From contig JAFGKO010000221.1 of assembly GCA_016928525.1 (NCBI GenBank), positions 1 through 20,271 of the forward strand: 20,271 nt of DNA. The letters are read 5' to 3'. Shown one piece after another: positions 16,878-20,271 of the stretch. Numbering within the stretch: position 1 is the stretch's first letter; every line of letters begins with the position of its first letter. The translations under genes were made by a program, and so were the position numbers. The stretch is from Anaerolineales bacterium (GTDB lineage: Bacteria; Chloroflexota; Anaerolineae; Anaerolineales; Villigracilaceae). A model generated the notes under the pieces. The model ran no database searches. It was not told where the DNA came from and worked only from the letters and a program-made list of their open reading frames with translations.

Positions 16878-17771
16878 TCACTCTTCGATTACATACCGCC
16901 ATTCTTCTGCCGGTCGACGAGAGAGCCGCGAGGGTCCATAGGAAATGACCACGATGACAGCTGCCAAAACAACTAAACCCGTCATGGTATTATCAATCAG
17001 CGGATTTGCACTATGATCGATTGCAAAGATCTGCGACCATGTGTTCGTTGCTCCATGCAAAAGGTACGCCAGAAGGACACTCCCGCGCGTGTGGTTATAC
17101 ATCCATGTAAAGAGAATGGTCAGGCTGACGGTCGAGATCAAAAAACCGGTGAAACTGGCGCCCGCCTGCGATGTACCCGTCAAAGTGAAAAACAACGGCA
17201 GGTGGAACAAAGCCCAGATCACGCCGAGGATTAAGCTGGATGTCAAAGCGGTATATTTCGCCTGCAATCGCGGTAATGCGAATCCGCGCCAGGCAAGTTC
17301 CTCTCCGTTGACCAGGCTGATCGCGAGGAACATCATCGCAATGGATATCATCATTTCCAAGGGATTGGAAAACTTCGGGAAATTTTCCGAGAGAAAAGGC
17401 AGGGCAGAACCGCCAAATGAATTGGACAATCCGATTGCACCAGCGCAAACCGCAGCGTAACCAAATATCGCAAAGATGTACCAACGAAATCCAACTTTCG
17501 CAATCAACAACTTACCGAACAAGGTACGAATGCCTTCCGTACCCTTTGTTATTCCAGTGATGATCACCGCCGCCAGGGTCGGCATATATCCCATCACGAT
17601 CATCCAGGGAACGGACAGGCGGAACGGTAAAATATCATGTGAGCCGAGCGCATCTACGATCATGAAAGGCCAGGTTAAACCCAATACAAGTAGAAAAAAA
17701 GCCGTCAGCGGATATTTATGTATCAACGAACGTGAGTTGGATTTATCGGACAGTAATACTGAAGCAGTCAT
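16878..17771 (-). CDS. CPBP-family intramembrane glutamic protease (CAAX/ABI type)
   Basis: 297 residues with about eight hydrophobic segments. The three family motifs are complete and in order: EELAWRGF (157-164) with the catalytic Glu pair and Arg162, FHLPLFF (189-195) with His190, and HGATN (239-243) with His239 and Asn243. This is the Rce1-like metal-independent membrane protease family. Bacterial members act in peptide maturation, bacteriocin immunity and stress signalling. It follows the cupin gene by 63 nt on the same strand and may be co-transcribed. The start has an AAAGGAATG ribosome site. Substrate unknown. Confidence 0.88.
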   Translation of the reverse strand: MTASVLLSDKSNSRSLIHKYPLTAFFLLVLGLTWPFMIVDALGSHDILPFRLSVPWMIVMGYMPTLAAVIITGITKGTEGIRTLFGKLLIAKVGFRWYIFAIFGYAAVCAGAIGLSNSFGGSALPFLSENFPKFSNPLEMMISIAMMFLAISLVNGEELAWRGFALPRLQAKYTALTSSLILGVIWALFHLPLFFTLTGTSQAGASFTGFLISTVSLTILFTWMYNHTRGSVLLAYLLHGATNTWSQIFAIDHSANPLIDNTMTGLVVLAAVIVVISYGPSRLSRRPAEEWRYVIEE

Positions 17772-17834
17772 TTTTCATTCCTTTCAAAACATTATTTTCA
17801 ATGGACACAATATACGAATCCAGCGTTACACAGT

Positions 17835-18323
17835 TCATAACCAGGATCCATTCGGAAAATAGTTATCGTATTTTTCGTACAACGCAAACAATTTGCTCAT
17901 CTCCTTTGGAGGCCAGCTCGGCTCCAGTTGCACCAGCGCCGCCAGTTCCTTGAAATACTCTTCGAAGCCGCCAGGTGAGAGAAAGGTCAGAAAACGAGCT
18001 GGCTCTTCCTCCGGATTGGAAAATGTGTGCAGCACGCCCGTCGGGATGTACACCATCGAGCCAGGTTCGCCTTTAAAAACTTCCTCGCCCATGTGAAAAG
18101 TCACCCTGCCTTCCAACACGTAAAATACTTCACTGGTCACCTTGTGCCAATGCAACGGCGGACCCGCGAACATGGGCGGCGCACTGTATTCGAGCAACGC
18201 CCACTCGCCCGCTGTATCTGCGCTCGAAACTTTGTAGGAAAGGTCTACCCCTAAAAACGAGAGTGTGGGGCCTGTGCCGGGTTTGAGTAAGCGCGGCTGT
18301 GATTGAAAAGTTTGATTGATCAT
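17835..18323 (-). CDS. Single-domain cupin protein
   Basis: 162 residues from the ATG at 18323, which follows AAGGAGAC. A longer reading to 18821 would lie antisense to the XRE gene and is rejected. Cupin motif 1 is present as PPLHWHKVTSEVFYVLEG (55-72), giving metal ligands H58, H60 and E65. Motif 2 has P94 and H99 (IPTGVLHTFSN). The type is common among quercetin-dioxygenase-like and small-molecule-binding cupins with Fe, Mn or Zn. The gene is divergent from an XRE-type regulator and shares about 100 bp of upstream DNA with it, so that regulator or its intact ancestor may have controlled it. Activity cannot be stated from sequence. Confidence 0.85.
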   Translation of the reverse strand: MINQTFQSQPRLLKPGTGPTLSFLGVDLSYKVSSADTAGEWALLEYSAPPMFAGPPLHWHKVTSEVFYVLEGRVTFHMGEEVFKGEPGSMVYIPTGVLHTFSNPEEEPARFLTFLSPGGFEEYFKELAALVQLEPSWPPKEMSKLFALYEKYDNYFPNGSWL

Positions 18324-18423
18324 ATGTGTCTCCTTTGTTGTTCGCATGATACGCGTTGTACTTTGACATTGGGTGACGGCAAGTAACACAAAAAGTGACA
18401 CAACCCTGATACAATCCTGCGCG
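18324..18423. promoter_or_regulatory. Divergent regulatory region with helically phased TGAC-type repeats
   Basis: The shared upstream region of the cupin (-) and XRE/ATPase (+) genes. Four similar pentamers follow one another in the same orientation: TTGAC (18363), GTGAC (18373), GTAAC (18383) and GTGAC (18395). Start-to-start distances are 10, 10 and 12 bp, about one helical turn. A TACAAT box at 18410-18415 lies 8 nt before the XRE ATG and could give a nearly leaderless transcript. I found no matching -35 at 17 bp, so activator binding at the repeats is a possible substitute. Confidence 0.4.
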
Positions 18424-19071
18424 ATGGACGCTGATACGTTCGGAGTCTGGATCAAACAACGTCGCAAAAGACTCGATCTCACACAAGAGATGCTTGCCCA
18501 GCGCGTGGGTTGTTCCCTTTCCGCCATTCGCAAGATCGAAAACGATGAACGCCGTCCATCGCGCCAGATCGCCGAATTGCTGGCTCTCCATTTGGAAGTC
18601 CCAACCGAAGAGCGGACTCTTTTTCTCAAGATTGCCCGCGGCGAGGGCAGTATCCAACGCCTGATTAGCGCCTCAACCCTTACCGAGAAACTGGTCGCTG
18701 CTCCTGAATCTTTTTCCATCCCTTCAAATATTCCTGTATCAACATCCCCATTCATCGGTCGCCAACAGGAGAGCGAAAGCGTCGCTCGCATGTTGACCGA
18801 TCCGCGCCAGCGTCTCATCACTATCCTCGGACCGGGCGGAATCGGTAAGACTCGTCTGGCTATGCAAGCGGCAAGTACACAACTTGCAACATTTCAAGAC
18901 CATGTGTACTTTATTCAACTTTCTGTCTTTAACACAACAGACTCCATCCTGCCAGCTATCGCATCCACGTTAAATATCCCATCTGCGAATACAGAAGAAC
19001 TCAAAACACGTCTGTCCGATTATCTGCGAGATAAAAATAATACATCAAAGTCCTTCATATGTTGGTACTGA
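18424..19071 (+). pseudogene. XRE-HTH/P-loop ATPase regulator, truncated before Walker B
   Basis: 215 residues from the ATG at 18424. Residues about 6-60 form an XRE helix-turn-helix (IKQRRKRLDLTQEMLAQRVG, then SAIRKIENDERRPS). After a linker comes FIGRQQESESVARML and the Walker A loop ITILGPGGIGKTRL (near residues 138-151), as in NB-ARC/AfsR-like regulators of several hundred to about a thousand residues. The protein should continue with a Walker B LVLDNFE-type motif, but after LSDYLRDK the frame runs into about ten unrelated residues and stops. Coding beyond this point belongs to a TIR gene fragment. The protein is therefore a stump; the HTH could still bind DNA. It is divergent from the cupin gene. 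Confidence 0.75.
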
Positions 19072-19096
19072 CACAATACAACTCGCTCATGGGAAG

Positions 19097-19675
19097 TTGC
19101 CTAAAGTTTTCTTGCGATGTTGCGGCTTGAGTGATTGGGAGATCGAATCTGCAAAACTTTATGTCCCCGACCTGAATAACCAAGAGATAGACGATATTTT
19201 GTACAAGATACATGATCTGCGTGCTCACCAATCTTTACAAATTTCCCCACTTTTCATCTCATATAGCCGTGCCAACAGTAATTTTGTTGAAAGGATGGAA
19301 GGACAACTCAATGTAAAAGGCATCCGCTTCTGGCGTGATATCCACCACGCTACCGCCGGCCCTCTGGAAAAACAGATCGATAGGGCAATTCGGCATAACC
19401 CCACTGTGTTGCTAGTCCTGTCCGAGAACTCCATTAAGAGCGATTGGGTGCAGCATGAGGTACGCTTCGCGCGAGAGTTGGAGAAGGAAACTGAGCGTCA
19501 TGTTTTGTGCCCCGTGGCCCTCGATGATAGTTGGAAGTCAAGTCCCTGGCCTAAGCGGGTCATGGAACAGGTCATGGAGTACAACATCCTTGACTTTTCC
19601 AATTGGGAAGATGGAGACGAGTTCGAGAAGCAGTTCAAAAAGCTGATCGATGGGTTGGATTTGTTTTACAAGTAA
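19097..19675 (+). pseudogene. TIR-domain protein, missing its N-terminus
   Basis: 192 residues. Residues about 51-190 are a bacterial TIR domain: PLFISYSRANSNFVERM (strand A/box 1), GIRFWRDIHHATAG (box 2 region) and SENSIKSDWVQHEVRFA, where E121 is in the position of the catalytic Glu of NAD-cleaving TIRs. The end ILDFSNWEDGDEFEKQF...DLFYK is typical of this subgroup. The preceding VFLRCCGLSDWEIESAKLY stretch normally follows a longer N-terminal region, which is absent. The only start is a TTG without a ribosome site; upstream the same frame is open but unlike any protein until a stop at 18971. The gene is probably a 5'-truncated relic, though the TIR domain itself is complete. Such proteins are linked to anti-phage defence or NAD depletion. 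Confidence 0.75.
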
Positions 19676-19726
19676 TAGGTGGAAGGGAAGGTATTCGATC
19701 GCGCACCTGCCCCGGACGAAAGATCA

Positions 19727-19960
19727 CTACAGGTGAATAAGCGGGGAACCGCGCGCCCATAGGGGCGATGTTTTTTGGTACATTTGTATGCTTTTGCACT
19801 CTCTCATTAAAGCCAACCGCCCCGTAGCTGCGCAGGCATAAAGGGGCGGCGGGCCATTTGGAGTGTTTATGGCACCCAAAATCAAAGCCATGAACATAAT
19901 ACAGGCGAGGAAATAAAAAGTCAACGAACAGATTCGTAAGGTGAGGCTCGCTTTTTTCAT
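19727..19960 (-). CDS. Doubtful small membrane ORF
   Basis: 77 codons from an ATG at 19960. The N-terminus (MKKASLTLR, then about 20 hydrophobic residues ending in ALILGAI) looks like a membrane or signal helix, and the rest is unstructured and unfamiliar. There is no ribosome site ahead of the ATG, and the 3' half lies in palindromic, repeat-like DNA. I list it only because the hydrophobic helix is distinct; it may well be a chance frame. Confidence 0.2.
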   Translation of the reverse strand: MKKASLTLRICSLTFYFLACIMFMALILGAINTPNGPPPLYACAATGRLALMRECKSIQMYQKTSPLWARGSPLIHL

Positions 19961-20123
19961 GGAACCGGCTACGAATTCGATTCTTGCAAGGCCTGGGGTG
20001 TTACATATTAGACCTCTTGCATAAGGGCTCTCGTCGCCGTACCCCAATACGGGGCACTTTCCCCGGCGGCGAGGACGCCGCCTAGCAGCTTGTCGGAGAG
20101 GAAAGAAAACACCCAAATTGCCG

Positions 20124-20145
20124 GCCTGGATTGGCAAATCCAGGC
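20124..20145. repeat. Perfect 9-bp hairpin
   Basis: GCCTGGATT and AATCCAGGC flank the 4-nt loop GGCA. There is no T-run on either side, so it is not a terminator. It lies within the repeat-like right-hand region. Confidence 0.6.
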
Positions 20146-20219
20146 TAAGACGAAGCGAAAAACTGTCGAAATTAGGGGTTGTCCAAAAAGGGTAAAAGGG
20201 GGCAGAAAAAGCAAAAGGC

Positions 20220-20252
20220 AAAAAAACTGGCGGTCACTGGAGCGCCAGTTTT
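20220..20252 (-). terminator. Strong intrinsic terminator for a gene beyond the right edge
   Basis: A perfect 10-bp stem (20223-20232 with 20243-20252, 10-nt loop). On the minus strand it ends in seven consecutive T (20226-20220). This indicates a minus-strand gene ending just right of the window. On the plus strand only four T follow, all of them part of the stem, so it is mainly one-directional. Confidence 0.8.
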
Positions 20253-20271
20253 CGTAAATTGTGTGCCATGC

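Larger units (their letters stand above)
19676..20271. other. Right-hand non-coding region rich in palindromes
   Basis: About 600 bases with no convincing gene. It contains CCGCCCC/GGGGCGG (19817-19823 with 19843-19849), a perfect 9-bp hairpin (20124-20132 with 20137-20145), nested GC-rich repeats between about 20030 and 20095, and the motifs GACCTCTTGCATAAGGG (about 20012-20028) and GGGGTTGTCCAAAAAGGG (about 20175-20192), which look like ends or relics of mobile or dispersed elements. I could not identify a transposase reading frame. Confidence 0.5.

Noticed and set aside
18363..18368. TTGACA as a -35 box for the XRE gene
   Set aside because: The only good -10 (18410-18415) is 41 nt away, far outside the 16-18 nt range. 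The hexamer is better seen as one of the phased repeats.
18324..18821. N-terminal extension of the cupin gene on the minus strand
   Set aside because: It would be antisense to the HTH part of the XRE gene, has no recognisable domain, and the ATG at 18323 has a proper ribosome site.
19727..20221. 164-codon minus-strand frame covering most of the right end
   Set aside because: Its first half is translated from palindromic repeats and Arg/Pro-rich. Only the part from 19960 has any protein-like character, and even that is doubtful.

Overview
This window most likely comes from a member of the Chloroflexota, probably Anaerolineae. That is an inference from the gene families and their style: a CUT1 ABC sugar transporter without its own ATPase, GPH-type sugar symporters, an XRE-HTH/ATPase regulator, a TIR protein and GC-rich palindromic spacers. 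There is no rRNA or other marker gene to confirm it.

Positions 1-16450 hold one long sugar-catabolism operon, entirely on the minus strand and read from right to left. It starts at a strong sigma70-type promoter (16420-16448) whose start region is covered by a LacI-family operator (16391-16419). Gene order in the direction of transcription: LacI repressor; ABC solute-binding lipoprotein; two ABC permeases; GH1 beta-glycosidase; ROK sugar kinase; ProX/YbaK-like tRNA deacylase; Gfo/Idh/MocA oxidoreductase; PIG-L/LmbE deacetylase; GPH symporter; neutral-ceramidase-like hydrolase; GH4 NAD-dependent glycosidase; ChbG/YdjC deacetylase; second GPH-type transporter; BadF/BadG-type N-acetylglucosamine-kinase-like protein cut by the left edge. 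Most junctions are overlaps or gaps below 30 nt. Three larger gaps carry hairpins (13904-13931, 7930-7954, 2921-3087) and probably set relative expression levels.

The first half imports and splits a beta-glycoside and phosphorylates the released hexose. The second half collects enzymes of N-acylated amino sugars: two unrelated metal deacetylases, a ceramidase-fold hydrolase with no visible nucleophilic serine, a GH4 enzyme and an amino-sugar kinase. No PTS gene is present. This suggests a non-PTS route for a chitobiose-like or otherwise N-acylated disaccharide.

Positions 16450-20271 are a different, decayed region: a 5'-truncated DUF35 OB-fold fragment (+), an intact CPBP membrane protease (-), a cupin gene (-), and, divergent from it, an XRE-HTH/P-loop ATPase cut off before Walker B, followed directly by a TIR-domain protein without its N-terminus. 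The last 600 bases have no convincing gene but contain several perfect hairpins, including a strong minus-strand terminator for a gene beyond the right edge.
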